A DNA stretch of 64,000 nt from Pseudomonas sp. GM79. Its GTDB lineage: Bacteria; Pseudomonadota; Gammaproteobacteria; Pseudomonadales; Pseudomonadaceae. Positions within the stretch are counted from its first letter, which is position 1. The number at the start of each line of letters is the position of its first letter. Below are positions 8,838 through 17,801 of this stretch, in pieces. Below the pieces are notes generated by a model. The model was not told where the DNA came from and ran no database searches. It saw nothing but the letters and a program-made list of their open reading frames with translations. Where the stretch lies: assembly GCF_000282495.1 (NCBI RefSeq), contig NZ_AKJE01000033.1, positions 1 to 64,000 on the forward strand, in the 5' to 3' direction. A program made the translations under genes and the position numbers.

Positions 8838-9608
8838 ATGATGCTTGACGTCGAGCGTCTCGATGAGACGTGCATACAAAAACTGGCCAATGAAGAAGTC
8901 CTCGCCATCCGCGTCAAGGGCTTGTTGCCTGGGCCGCTGGCGATCCAGATCGGCGACAAGATCCTCGCCCCCGGCTTCGAAGGCTACATCAACGCGCCGA
9001 GCATCGGTCGCATTGGCATGGCGTTTTATGAAGCGGAAAACCAGCCGCTGCTGATCGAGGATTACTTCGAGCGCGCCACCAGCAACATCGCAGAATTGCG
9101 CAGCCGTTGTGCGCCCTACTCCTCTCCTGTCGACACGTTGCGCTGCATGCTCGACGAGTCCTGGCCGGCGGGGGCGCACCTGGAAAATCTGTATGGCCGC
9201 AAGATGTATGTGGGCCTGTCCCGGGTCGTCAAGCCCGGCGTGTGCTTCCTCGCCCATCACGACATTTTCGCCAAGGACGCCCCGGACAGCTTCCAGGCCA
9301 GAAGCCTGGAAGCGCAGTTCGCCTGCAACGTCTACCTGAACATGCCGACCGAGGGCGGCGCATTGCAGATGTGGGACCACGACATTTCTCCAGACCAGTT
9401 CGACGAAATGCGTGGCGACAGTTACGGCATCGACCCGGCATTGCTAGGCCCTCCAACCCTGGAGATTCGTCCTGAGCCGGGTGATTTCATCATGTTCAAT
9501 TCGCGCTGCATGCACTCGGTGACCCCGGGTGTGGACGACCCGCGATTGAGCCTTTCCTTCTTTGTCGGCTATCGCGGCAATGCTTCACCCCTGACTTTCT
9601 GGAGCTGA
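8838..9608 (+). CDS. 2-oxoglutarate/Fe(II)-dependent oxygenase
   Basis: Soluble protein of 256 residues with a jelly-roll oxygenase signature. The iron ligands are H140-x-D142 (FLAHHDIF) and H226 (CMHSVTP), and R236 (DDPRLSLSFF) should bind 2-oxoglutarate. The Asp of the HxD is intact, so hydroxylation is more likely than halogenation. The substrate is not evident. It stands 92 bases after the AlaX gene and 1 base before the LysE gene. The operon context suggests a free amino acid is hydroxylated and then exported. Confidence 0.83.
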   Translation: MMLDVERLDETCIQKLANEEVLAIRVKGLLPGPLAIQIGDKILAPGFEGYINAPSIGRIGMAFYEAENQPLLIEDYFERATSNIAELRSRCAPYSSPVDTLRCMLDESWPAGAHLENLYGRKMYVGLSRVVKPGVCFLAHHDIFAKDAPDSFQARSLEAQFACNVYLNMPTEGGALQMWDHDISPDQFDEMRGDSYGIDPALLGPPTLEIRPEPGDFIMFNSRCMHSVTPGVDDPRLSLSFFVGYRGNASPLTFWS

Positions 9609-9609
9609 G

Positions 9610-10248
9610 ATGTTTTCGAATTACCTGGGCGAGTTTCTGGCGCTGGCAACCATCCACTTTCTGGCCGTGGTCGCCCCCGGACCGGATTTTGCCGTGACCA
9701 TCCGCCAAAGCGTGCGTTTCGGTCGCTTAGTGGGGATTTGCACGGCCTTGGGCATCGGCGCGGGCATTTCCGTGCATGTGCTTTACACCTTGCTCGGCGT
9801 CGGCGCGCTGATGCACACCACGCCCTGGTTGTTGACGGTGGCCAAGGTTGTGGGGGGTGCCTACATTTTGTACCTCGGCGTGAGCCTGATACGCAGCAAA
9901 CCCAAATCGGCAATTGAAGGTGACAAGGGCGCAGAAACGTCAGCTGAACGGCAGACCTTGTTCAAGGCCTTCAGCACGGGGTTTCTGACCAACGCCACCA
10001 ACCCCAAGGCCACCCTGTTCTTTCTGGCAATCTTCACGACCATCATCAGCGCCACGACACCACTGCAGATTCAGGCGCTATACGGGCTATGGATGTGTTT
10101 CGTGAACGCCTTGTGGTTCGTGATCGTGGCCCTGTTCTTTTCCAGCGCCCGGGTGCGGTTGCTGTTCATGCGCATGGGGCACTGGTTCGAACGAACCATG
10201 GGGGTGATCCTGATTCTGTTCGCTGGCCGGTTGATTCTGTCGATGTAA
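9610..10248 (+). CDS. LysE/RhtB-family amino acid exporter
   Basis: Inner-membrane translocator of 212 residues with about six hydrophobic segments. The N-terminal signature APGPDFAVTIRQSVRFG (about residues 22-38) is the standard LysE/RhtB motif. It has a good GGAG site inside the end of the oxygenase gene, so the two are translated together. The family exports amino acids or homologues; the cargo here is unknown, but it may be the product of the upstream oxygenase. Confidence 0.92.
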   Translation: MFSNYLGEFLALATIHFLAVVAPGPDFAVTIRQSVRFGRLVGICTALGIGAGISVHVLYTLLGVGALMHTTPWLLTVAKVVGGAYILYLGVSLIRSKPKSAIEGDKGAETSAERQTLFKAFSTGFLTNATNPKATLFFLAIFTTIISATTPLQIQALYGLWMCFVNALWFVIVALFFSSARVRLLFMRMGHWFERTMGVILILFAGRLILSM

Positions 10249-10282
10249 AACAAACGGCCCGCCAGTCTGGCTGGCGGGCCGT
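10246..10282 (-). terminator. Terminator between convergent lysE-like and oprD-like genes
   Basis: A 12-bp stem (ACGGCCCGCCAG and its complement, 5-base loop) at 10254-10282. Read leftwards it ends in TTTGTTTT, so it mainly serves the OprD gene; the + side lacks a clear T run. Confidence 0.75.
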
Positions 10283-10314
10283 CGATATCATTTCTTGTTC
10301 GATAACCCAGACAT

Positions 10315-11556
10315 TTACCAAAGCGCCAGGGTATAGCTGACGATCAAGCGATTCTCATCCAGATCATTGCCAAAGTTCGAACGCACCGACGCGTTGCGCC
10401 ATTTAAAGCCCAGGCCTTTCAACGTACCGTCCTGCACCACGTAAGCGATATCGGTGTCGCGCTCCCATTCCTTGCCTTCACCCGCAGCACTGCGCTGCAC
10501 GTTATCCCCCGAGATATAGCGGGTCATAAAGCTCAACCCCGGCACACCCAATGCGGCGAAGTTATAGTCGTAGCGCGTTTGCCAGGAGTGTTCGTCAACG
10601 TTGGCGAAGTCATTGATCTGCACGAAGTTGACCAGGTACGGATCGCTGCGTCCGATGTACGGAAACGGATCATCACCGCTCATGCGCTGGTAGCCGAAGC
10701 CCAGCGCGTGACCGCCGCGACTGTAGGTAAACATCGCACCGAGAGCCTGGTTGTCGAGGTCACGAAAGTTGCCATCTTCGATGCTGCGCGCATAGCGCAC
10801 GTCGCTCTTGAGCGACTGGCCGGCTCCCAGATCCAGCAGGTGGACCAATCCGAGGTAGTTTTGCTGGTAGATATTTTCCAGCTTGCCGTAGCGGTACTGC
10901 GCTGTCAGGTTCGGCAGGAATTGATAGTCAGCCCCGGCGAACTGGAATTTGTCGCTTTGCCCGCCGATGCGATTGGCGGTCATGTCCTGATAGTCAGTGG
11001 AATCGACAAAGTTGATCTGCGTGAGTTGACCGGCGGTGAGCTTCAAACGGTCGATTTCCTGCACATTGACCAGGCCGCCCTTGAAAGTTGACGGCAACAG
11101 GCGAGTGTCGTTGGAGTTCACCACCGGATCCTTGATCTGCAACGTCCCCAGCTTCAGGGTGCTCTTGGACAAACGCACTTTGGCGGTCAGGCCCAACTCG
11201 CCATAGCGATCCTGCGAGCCGCCCGACGAATCCGGCGGCAACAGATTGGTGCCCGCCGTGCCGCCGCCGGAGTCCAGTTTAAAACCGGCCATGCCCAGCG
11301 CATCCAGACCAAACCCCAGCGTGCCAGCGGTATACCCGGACTCCATTCGCAACAGAAAGCCCTGTGCCCATTCCTCGGCTTTGTCTCGCGAGCCGTCCTG
11401 GCGGAAATCGCGATTGAAGTAAAAGTTGCGGGCTTCCAGGCTGCCTTTACTGTCGGCAATGAAATCCGCCTGAGCGGCCGGTGCGCCGAGCAAGCTCAAC
11501 CCGAGCAATGTGCCGACCGGGAGGTACAACCGTTGGGTGGAAAGCGAATAGTTCAT
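10315..11556 (-). CDS. OprD-family outer-membrane porin
   Basis: Substrate-selective 18-strand porin, 413 residues. ATG 11556 has AGGAG 5 bases upstream and gives a clean signal peptide (hydrophobic residues 11-25, cleavage near AQA-DFI); a longer frame would bury it. The mature start (DSKGSLEARNFYFNRDFR) and the terminal aromatic strand (LIVSYTLALW) are typical of OprD proteins. It is 119 bases downstream of the MFS gene on the same strand, so together they could carry one substrate across both membranes, probably a carboxylate or aromatic acid. Confidence 0.93.
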   Translation of the reverse strand: MNYSLSTQRLYLPVGTLLGLSLLGAPAAQADFIADSKGSLEARNFYFNRDFRQDGSRDKAEEWAQGFLLRMESGYTAGTLGFGLDALGMAGFKLDSGGGTAGTNLLPPDSSGGSQDRYGELGLTAKVRLSKSTLKLGTLQIKDPVVNSNDTRLLPSTFKGGLVNVQEIDRLKLTAGQLTQINFVDSTDYQDMTANRIGGQSDKFQFAGADYQFLPNLTAQYRYGKLENIYQQNYLGLVHLLDLGAGQSLKSDVRYARSIEDGNFRDLDNQALGAMFTYSRGGHALGFGYQRMSGDDPFPYIGRSDPYLVNFVQINDFANVDEHSWQTRYDYNFAALGVPGLSFMTRYISGDNVQRSAAGEGKEWERDTDIAYVVQDGTLKGLGFKWRNASVRSNFGNDLDENRLIVSYTLALW

Positions 11557-11675
11557 GCCTGCTCCTGTTACGGGCGCGAGCGAGCCCTCTCGGGGGCGTT
11601 GCGATCGCGGCCGATGTTTGTCGATTAGCAATGGATCAGCGACGTCTGGGCACAATGGCCCAGACGTGTCGGGGT

Positions 11676-12971
11676 TCAGGATTCGAGTTGGCGACCGCGG
11701 GTTTCGGGCAGGCTTAACGCGGCCAGAATCACCACGCCATAGGCACCGGCAGCGAAGATTCCGATCCCCGTACCAATCGGCAACGTTTCGCTCAGCGCAC
11801 CGATGAACAACGGAAACAGCGCCGCAATGGAACGCCCGGCGTTATAGCAAAAGCCCTGGCCCGAACCGCGCATGCGGGTCGGAAACAACTCGGTCAGAAA
11901 AGCGCCCATGCCCGCAAAAATGCCCGAAGCGAAGAAACCCAACGGAAAGCCCAGCCAGAGCATCCAGGTGTTGTCGATGGGCAGTTGGGTGTAGGCCAGA
12001 ACGATCGCCATGGAGCCGACGGCAAACAGGATGAAGTTCTTCTTTCGGCCGATGGCATCGGTCAGCAATGCACTGGTCACATAGCCGATGTAGGAGCCGA
12101 CGATCACCATCGCCAGATAGCCGCCAGTGCCGAGCACGCTCAGGCCGCGCTCGGTTTTCAGGTAGGTCGGCAACCAGGTGGTGATCGCGTAATAACCGCC
12201 CAGCGCGCCAGTGGTCAGCAACGAGGCGCGCAAGGTGGTACTGAGCATCCGAGGCGCGAAAATTTCGAAGAAGGCCCAACGTGAATCCTTTTCAGGCTTG
12301 GCCTTACGCTCAATACAGGCCTGCTCAAAAGTGTCCGACTCCTTAACCAGCCGGCGGATCACCAATACGAATAGCGCTGGCACCAACCCGATCATGAACA
12401 GCGCCCGCCAGGCCTCTTCCGGCGGCAGAAAACTGAATAATCCGGCATAGAGCAATGCCGTCAGCCCCCACCCCAGCGCCCATCCGGCCTGCACCATGCC
12501 CACTGCCTTGCCGCGATCCCTGGAGCGAATCACCTCGCCAATCAGCACCGCACCCGCAGTCCATTCGCCACCGAAACCAAAGCCCATCAAAGTCCGGGCC
12601 ACCAGCAGTTGCTCGTAGTTCTGTGCCAGCCCGCAGAGGAAGGTGAAGAAGGCGAACCACAGCACCGTCAGTTGCAAGGTGCGCACACGGCCGATGCGGT
12701 CGGACAGTATTCCGGCGATCCAGCCACCCGCCGCCGAGGCCAGCAGCGTGCAGGTGCCGATCATCCCGGCATCGCCCTTGGAGATGCCCCAAGTGGCGAT
12801 GAGGGTCGGAATGACGAAACTGAGCATCTGTGTGTCCATGCCATCCAGGGCATAGCCGATCTTGCAACTCCAGAAGGTACGCTTTTCATTTTTCGACAGG
12901 GGGCCGTACCAACTGAACGGGCCGGTGCGGCCCGAACCTGAAAGCACGTGGTCAGTCATGGTCTTTTCCAT
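11676..12971 (-). CDS. MFS transporter (sialate/aromatic-acid symporter type)
   Basis: Inner-membrane proton symporter of about 431 residues with 12 predicted membrane segments. The loop 2-3 motif (GILSDRIGRVRTLQL) and its repeat in loop 8-9 (LLTDAIGRKKNF) are clear. The early Asp in GYALDGMDTQM is shared by NanT- and BenK-type carriers. ATG 12971 has AGGA at proper spacing; upstream codons look non-coding. It is divergent from a LysR gene and followed by an OprD porin, indicating import of an organic acid. Confidence 0.9.
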   Translation of the reverse strand: MEKTMTDHVLSGSGRTGPFSWYGPLSKNEKRTFWSCKIGYALDGMDTQMLSFVIPTLIATWGISKGDAGMIGTCTLLASAAGGWIAGILSDRIGRVRTLQLTVLWFAFFTFLCGLAQNYEQLLVARTLMGFGFGGEWTAGAVLIGEVIRSRDRGKAVGMVQAGWALGWGLTALLYAGLFSFLPPEEAWRALFMIGLVPALFVLVIRRLVKESDTFEQACIERKAKPEKDSRWAFFEIFAPRMLSTTLRASLLTTGALGGYYAITTWLPTYLKTERGLSVLGTGGYLAMVIVGSYIGYVTSALLTDAIGRKKNFILFAVGSMAIVLAYTQLPIDNTWMLWLGFPLGFFASGIFAGMGAFLTELFPTRMRGSGQGFCYNAGRSIAALFPLFIGALSETLPIGTGIGIFAAGAYGVVILAALSLPETRGRQLES

Positions 12972-13121
12972 GGGAGTTCCTGCGGCAGCAAGCGAAGATG
13001 ACGGACACGCCTCATTATTTTTTTGTGAAGGCGTTGTCGTGGGGGGCAGACGCAGTGGCTGCGTCGTGGAGCGGATTCTTCGCGCCAAGGCCAAACTGCG
13101 TCAAACGGGAAAAAAACGAGG

Positions 13122-13131
13122 TTATGCATAA
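13122..13131. promoter_or_regulatory. Candidate operator between MFS and LysR genes
   Basis: Perfect palindrome TTATGCATAA within the 263-base divergent promoter region, about 100 bases before the LysR start. A LysR-type site is plausible here but not demonstrated. Confidence 0.35.
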
Positions 13132-13234
13132 GAAAATTTGATACCCCCGGCGACGAACTCTGGAGTAACAATTACTGCACCCCCACCACGGTTCTCTGTG
13201 GAAAAACAGTGAACGCCCCACCACGAGAACCGCC

Positions 13235-14182
13235 ATGAACCTCAAATTTCTCGAAACCTTCGTCTGGGTCGCACGCCTGCAAAGCTTCAGCCTTACCGCC
13301 GAGAAAATGTTCAGCACTCAGGCAGCTATCTCCAGCCGGATTGCCTCGCTGGAAGAGGAGTTGGGCCTGCGTTTGTTCGTGCGCGATTCGCGCGGGGTAT
13401 CGCTAACGCTGGAAGGCCTCAAGGTGCTCGACTACGCCGAGCAGATGCTCGAGGTTCAGCGAGCGTTGAAACACTCGCTGGACAACACCAACCCGCAACA
13501 GGGCCTGGTGCGCATCGGTGTGATGGATACGGTGATCCACACCTGGCTCAGCCCGTTGATGTCGACCTTGATGCAAACCTTCCCCGCCGTGGAAATCGAG
13601 ATCACGGCCGACGCCGCACGCAATCTGTGCGATCAGCTGCAAAAGGGCTATCTGGACATCGTGTTCCAGACGGACCTGATCCGCCACGAAAGTGTGCGCA
13701 ATCTCGAACTGGCGCACTACCCCATGCACTGGATCGCCGCCAGCAATTCAATCTATGCCCGCCCCTATGCTTCGCTGGCCGAAATGGCCAGCGAGCGCAT
13801 CATCACCTTCGTCAAAAACTCCCGGCCGCATCAGGATGTACTCAACCTGCTGCACGCCCACGGCATCAGCACGCCACGCGTCAGTTGCGTCAATTCAGTG
13901 TCGGCCATGACCCGGCTGATTCGTGACGGCTTCGGCATTGGCGCCTTGCCGGCCGCGCTGGTGGCCAAGCCCTTGGCCAGCGGCGAGCTGATTCAGCTGG
14001 AACCAGGCACTCGCTTGCCGCAGCTGGATGTCGTGGCTTCATGGCGCGCCGGCGTCGGCCTGGAGTTGATCGAAAGCATCGTCGACATGAGCCGCCAGGT
14101 AGTTTCCCAATACGCTGCGGATGTCGGCCCGCTTCGAATGGTTCCGGCACCCGGTCTCAACAGCCGACGGTCCCTTGAATAA
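13235..14182 (+). CDS. LysR-family transcriptional regulator
   Basis: Regulator of 315 residues. The N-terminal helix-turn-helix covers residues 1-62 (QSFSLTAEKMFSTQAAISSR), followed by the co-inducer domain (RIGVMDTVIHTWLSPLMSTL onward). It diverges from the MFS/OprD unit and lies 91 bases before the D-glutamate-cyclase-like gene. It probably governs both, using their carboxylate substrate as inducer. That assignment rests on position alone. Confidence 0.92.
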   Translation: MNLKFLETFVWVARLQSFSLTAEKMFSTQAAISSRIASLEEELGLRLFVRDSRGVSLTLEGLKVLDYAEQMLEVQRALKHSLDNTNPQQGLVRIGVMDTVIHTWLSPLMSTLMQTFPAVEIEITADAARNLCDQLQKGYLDIVFQTDLIRHESVRNLELAHYPMHWIAASNSIYARPYASLAEMASERIITFVKNSRPHQDVLNLLHAHGISTPRVSCVNSVSAMTRLIRDGFGIGALPAALVAKPLASGELIQLEPGTRLPQLDVVASWRAGVGLELIESIVDMSRQVVSQYAADVGPLRMVPAPGLNSRRSLE

Positions 14183-14273
14183 CTTTTAGTTGTCGGGGGG
14201 TAACAACATTCCTCGTTGGACGGCATCGTCATGGTTTTCTAAAAAGGCTCATCGAACCTGAAGAGATGCCGTG

Positions 14274-15077
14274 ATGAGCCAACCCACCCTGTCGTTCGAA
14301 CAACTGAAGCACAGCGTTCCACCGGCCCTGCGCCAATGCATCGCTGCCGGACAATATCAGGGCCACACCAGCGGCTTGGCCCAAGGTCGGGTGCAAGCCA
14401 ATATCGTGATTCTGCCCAACGATTGGGCTAACGAGTTTCTGCGGTATTGCACGCTCAATCGGCAGGCTTGCCCGGTGCTCGACGTTACCGAACCGGGTGA
14501 TCCGTATTTTCGCAATCTCGGCACAGCCATTGATATCCGCCACGAGGTGTCCCGATACAGGGTCTATCGCCATGGCGAACTGAGCGAAGAACCGTCGGAT
14601 ATCGGACATTTGTGGCAGGACGATCTGGTGGCCTTCGCCATCGGTTGCTCGTTCTCCTTCGAGCAACCGCTGCTGGATGCCGGCATCGCCCTCAGGCACA
14701 TCGATCTGGGGCGCAATGTCGCCATGTACCGGACGAACATAGACACTCGCCCTACCGCTCGCCTGAGCGGCAAGCTGGTGGTGAGCATGCGCCCGATGAA
14801 GGCCGCCGCGGCGATCCAGGCGATCCAGATCACCGCACGCATGCCCAACGTCCACGGCGCGCCTGTGCACATCGGTGATCCGGCGCTGATCGGCATCGAT
14901 TCACTAAGCAGCCCGGACTACGGCGATGCCGTGCCAGTCGAAGCCGACGAAATCCCGGTGTTCTGGGCCTGCGGTGTGACCCCGCAATCGGTGGTGCAAA
15001 CTTCACGTCCACCGCTGTGCATCACCCATGCTCCCGGCTGCATGCTGGTAACGGATGTGTGGAATAGCGCTTTGTAA
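14274..15077 (+). CDS. Putative hydro-lyase, YcsI/D-glutamate cyclase family (DUF1445)
   Basis: Cytoplasmic protein of 267 residues matching the DUF1445/YcsI family along its full length. Characteristic runs are [19 protein letters not shown] (about residue 38), [21 protein letters not shown] (split by eye near 160) and FWACGVTPQ near the end. Related domains act as D-glutamate cyclases; many members are annotated only as putative hydro-lyases. ATG 14274 is preferred to the adjacent GTG. With the porin, MFS and LysR genes it probably starts breakdown of an imported acid. Confidence 0.85.
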   Translation: MSQPTLSFEQLKHSVPPALRQCIAAGQYQGHTSGLAQGRVQANIVILPNDWANEFLRYCTLNRQACPVLDVTEPGDPYFRNLGTAIDIRHEVSRYRVYRHGELSEEPSDIGHLWQDDLVAFAIGCSFSFEQPLLDAGIALRHIDLGRNVAMYRTNIDTRPTARLSGKLVVSMRPMKAAAAIQAIQITARMPNVHGAPVHIGDPALIGIDSLSSPDYGDAVPVEADEIPVFWACGVTPQSVVQTSRPPLCITHAPGCMLVTDVWNSAL

Positions 15078-15159
15078 ATGAGGGCGGGCTCGCGTGGAGG
15101 AGTAACGTGAGCCCCGGATAAGGATGTTCTCAACCTGATAGGGATTCGACGGACAAACA

Positions 15160-15717
15160 ATGAACACTGCTCAACTATCGATTCGACAGTACATAAAAGC
15201 CAAGGACAGTAATCGCCCACATTTGTTACGCCAGGCCTTTGCGCCAGACGCGATACTGGACATGGTCGTGCACACCGGATCTATCTCGTTTCCACCCCAC
15301 GTTGAAGGCCTCGGATCTATCGGCGATGTGCTCGTCAGGCGATTCGGCCAGACTTTCGAAAACGTCTATACCTTTTGCCTGGGACGCCCACCTGAACCGC
15401 AGGCCAAAACATTCCAGTGCAAATGGCTGGTCGGCATGTCCGACAAGAGCTGCGGCGAAGTCCGAGTCGGTTGCGGTCTGTATGAGTGGCAGTTCAGCCC
15501 CGAGTCGGGGCTTGTCGAGAGGCTCACTATCACCATTGAGCACATGAAAACCCTGCCGGCGACGGATCTGCACTGCATCATGGAGTGGCTATCGCAACTG
15601 GATTACCCATGGTGCAGTTCGCAAGCGTTAGTGAACAATGCTCCTGACATAGACACGCTTGAAGAGGTGATCCAGTACCTTACGGCCAATACTCCAACCT
15701 GCACTTGGCAGGTGTAG
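15160..15717 (+). CDS. NTF2/SnoaL-like protein, function unknown
   Basis: Protein of 185 residues with the alpha+beta pattern of SnoaL-like proteins: an N-terminal helix (IRQYIKAKDSNRPHLLRQAF), then FAPDAILDM, and a later strand rich in acidic and aromatic residues. Such folds serve as small isomerases, hydrolases or binding proteins, and no catalytic motif is decisive. It is 82 bases downstream of the hydro-lyase-like gene on the same strand and may be the last gene of that unit. Confidence 0.72.
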   Translation: MNTAQLSIRQYIKAKDSNRPHLLRQAFAPDAILDMVVHTGSISFPPHVEGLGSIGDVLVRRFGQTFENVYTFCLGRPPEPQAKTFQCKWLVGMSDKSCGEVRVGCGLYEWQFSPESGLVERLTITIEHMKTLPATDLHCIMEWLSQLDYPWCSSQALVNNAPDIDTLEEVIQYLTANTPTCTWQV

Positions 15718-15822
15718 AGCTACACAATCAGTCGTATTCAGCTTTCTAGTCATATCCCGCCAGATGCCATTGTTACGATTGGTCAGCATTCGAAAAGTAC
15801 AAACCGGCACGCCTGATAAACG

Positions 15823-15845
15823 CCACTCAATGAGTGGTGTTTTTG
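15823..15845 (+). terminator. Weak terminator after the NTF2-like gene
   Basis: Short stem CCACTC/GAGTGG with a 3-base loop followed by TGTTTTTG, about 105 bases beyond the stop codon. Confidence 0.5.
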
Positions 15846-16113
15846 TGAAATATGCAGCGCAAAACCCAAAGAAAAACTCGCGGGACCGTAAAGCACCCCT
15901 TATTTCATCAGCATCCGCCGCATTTCCAATGATTGCGTGGCCTGACCGTGGCTTTCAGAAAAAAACCAGTATCTGTATCGAAAGTTTTCGTTCAAAGCAT
16001 GGCGCTTTGCCTTGGTTGAACTACCTTTCAAACAAGAAGAAGACATAACGGTTCGAAATGCCACGTTAGGTTCAGCGATCAGATAGCGGATTGGCAAAAG
16101 GAGTTACCTCACT

Positions 16114-16356
16114 ATGATCCTGACAAGCGTTTTCCGGCTCAGTGCGTTAATTGCCGGTTGCTTTTTAGGGGAGTCAGGTCGGCGCAAAGTGCCGTCTTTA
16201 GCTGCTGCTGTCGAGCCTGCGTATATCGTTCGGGTTGACAGCCCAGGCATCTGGATCACTAAAAACCGTTATAGCAAAGGTCGCTCGCCGTTCAGTCAGA
16301 ACAGCGTATTGCAGCTGCTTGCATGTAGCACCAAGGAATATTGCCGGGGCCATTAG
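16114..16356 (+). CDS. Possible small exported protein or leader upstream of rcpA
   Basis: Open frame of 80 codons preceded by a strong AAGGAG 10 bases before the ATG. The first 22 residues are hydrophobic with an early Arg (FRLSALIAGCFLG), like a short signal sequence; the rest has no recognisable motif. It lies in the 741-base gap before rcpA, otherwise free of genes. The ribosome site favours translation, but codon use is unremarkable and it may be chance. Confidence 0.28.
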   Translation: MILTSVFRLSALIAGCFLGESGRRKVPSLAAAVEPAYIVRVDSPGIWITKNRYSKGRSPFSQNSVLQLLACSTKEYCRGH

Positions 16357-16377
16357 TCAGGGGTCTGGCGGGGTAGA

Positions 16378-16427
16378 GGGCCGACCGAGGCCCCTTGTAG
16401 TGATCCGAGGCAACCTGGTTTTGCCTC
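16378..16427 (+). promoter_or_regulatory. Twin hairpins in the rcpA leader
   Basis: GGGCC-N6-GGCCC at 16378-16393 and GAGGCAA-N7-TTGCCTC at 16407-16427 lie 32 bases or more before the rcpA start. Neither has a T run, so a role in mRNA stability or a protein-binding site is more likely than termination. Confidence 0.35.
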
Positions 16428-16458
16428 AAAGATGGCCTATTCAGCGAGGATGCACTTA

Positions 16459-17688
16459 ATGAGCTATCGTACCGTGCCCGCTTTCAAGCGAATTATCCAT
16501 GGTCTGTTCTGGACGGGCCTCAGCGTGAATGCGGCTCAGGCCGCGCCGGCCAATTGTTCGCAACTGGATAATATGCCGACAACGTTTGAGGTCGGTCAGG
16601 GGCTTCAGAATGAACTGCGCGTCCCCGTCCCGGTGACACAGCTGGCAGTCGGCGATCCGAAAATCGCCGACGTGCAACCCAGCGGCAACAACCCCAATGC
16701 CTTCTTGCTCACCGGTATGGCGCCGGGGACCACCAGCCTGATGGTCTGGACTGCCTGTTCGGCAACGCCGCGCCAAAGCATGGTTTTCGTCAAGGGCAAG
16801 GCCACCGCGGCGCTGACCAGCGTCTCGACAGTGCCTTCCGAAGACCCGCTGTTGCCGATCCAGGTGCAAACCGACATCCGCTTCGTTGAAGTCAGCCGGA
16901 CCAAACTCAAGGAAGCCAATGCCTCGATTTTTGGCCGCCAAGGCAACTTCCTGTTCGGCTCACCGAGAACCTTGCCCACCATCGGCGGCATTGTCACGCC
17001 GTCGGTGCCGGTGAACAACGGCATGTTCAACTTCGCTTTTGCGTCCAGCGACACTCTAGTGTCGATCAACGCACTGGAAGGCAGCGGTTTCGCCTACACC
17101 CTGGCACGGCCAAGCCTGGTAGCGCTCAGCGGGCAGAGTGCGAGCTTCCTGGCCGGTGGTGAAGTGCCGATTCCAGTACCCAGTTCCGGCAGCGATAACG
17201 TGTCCATCGAGTACAAGGAATTCGGTATTCGCCTGACTCTGACACCGACCATCATCGGGAAAAACCGTATCGCGCTGAAGGTGGCGCCGGAAGTCAGCGA
17301 ACTGGACTTCACCAACGCCGTAAGCATCGCCGGCACCATCGTTCCGGCGCTGACCATTCGACGTACCGACACCAGCATCTCCCTGGCCGACGGCGAAAGC
17401 TTCGTCATCAGCGGCTTGATCAGCACCCGCAACAACTCCCAGGTGAACAAGTTTCCGGGGCTGGGCGATATCCCGATTCTGGGGGCATTCTTCCGCGACA
17501 ACACCATCAACCGTGAAGAGCGCGAACTGCTGATGATCGTTACCCCGCATCTGGTCCAGCCACTGGCTGCCAATGCACAACTACCGTCATTGCCTGGCGA
17601 ACAACTGCGCAATTACGACCCGAACTTCTATCGTATGTTCTTCCTCGAAAATGGCGATTTCGACAGTCGCTCCGGGCTCTCACAATGA
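16459..17688 (+). CDS. rcpA: Flp pilus secretin RcpA/CpaC
   Basis: Outer-membrane secretin channel through which the Tad (Flp) pilus exits. It has 409 residues with a signal peptide (cleavage near AQA-APA), an N-terminal pilot/BON-like region (ELRVPVPVTQLAVGDPKIAD) and a C-terminal secretin domain (VALSGQSASFLAGGEVPIPV; GLGDIPILGAFFR). I chose ATG 16459 because GAGG sits 9 bases upstream; ATG 16432 and 16450 lack a site. The stop overlaps a downstream ATG but tadD more likely begins at 17802. Rather than adjoining rcpC, it is on the opposite strand, 9 kb away. Confidence 0.93.
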   Translation: MSYRTVPAFKRIIHGLFWTGLSVNAAQAAPANCSQLDNMPTTFEVGQGLQNELRVPVPVTQLAVGDPKIADVQPSGNNPNAFLLTGMAPGTTSLMVWTACSATPRQSMVFVKGKATAALTSVSTVPSEDPLLPIQVQTDIRFVEVSRTKLKEANASIFGRQGNFLFGSPRTLPTIGGIVTPSVPVNNGMFNFAFASSDTLVSINALEGSGFAYTLARPSLVALSGQSASFLAGGEVPIPVPSSGSDNVSIEYKEFGIRLTLTPTIIGKNRIALKVAPEVSELDFTNAVSIAGTIVPALTIRRTDTSISLADGESFVISGLISTRNNSQVNKFPGLGDIPILGAFFRDNTINREERELLMIVTPHLVQPLAANAQLPSLPGEQLRNYDPNFYRMFFLENGDFDSRSGLSQ

Positions 17689-17801
17689 GCCTGAATCAGA
17701 CTTGCCTCGCCCTCACTCGTAACGGTGATCTTGAACGCTTGCCGAGCCAGCTTTATTGCCATTGGCCTGGCGTTCAACGTGTTGTAGCCAGAGGACACTC
17801 G

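Noticed and set aside
16114..16356. Assigning the small frame before rcpA as a Flp pilin or RcpB
   Set aside because: It lacks the G/xxxxE pilin motif and any OmpA-like domain; kept only as a low-confidence gene.
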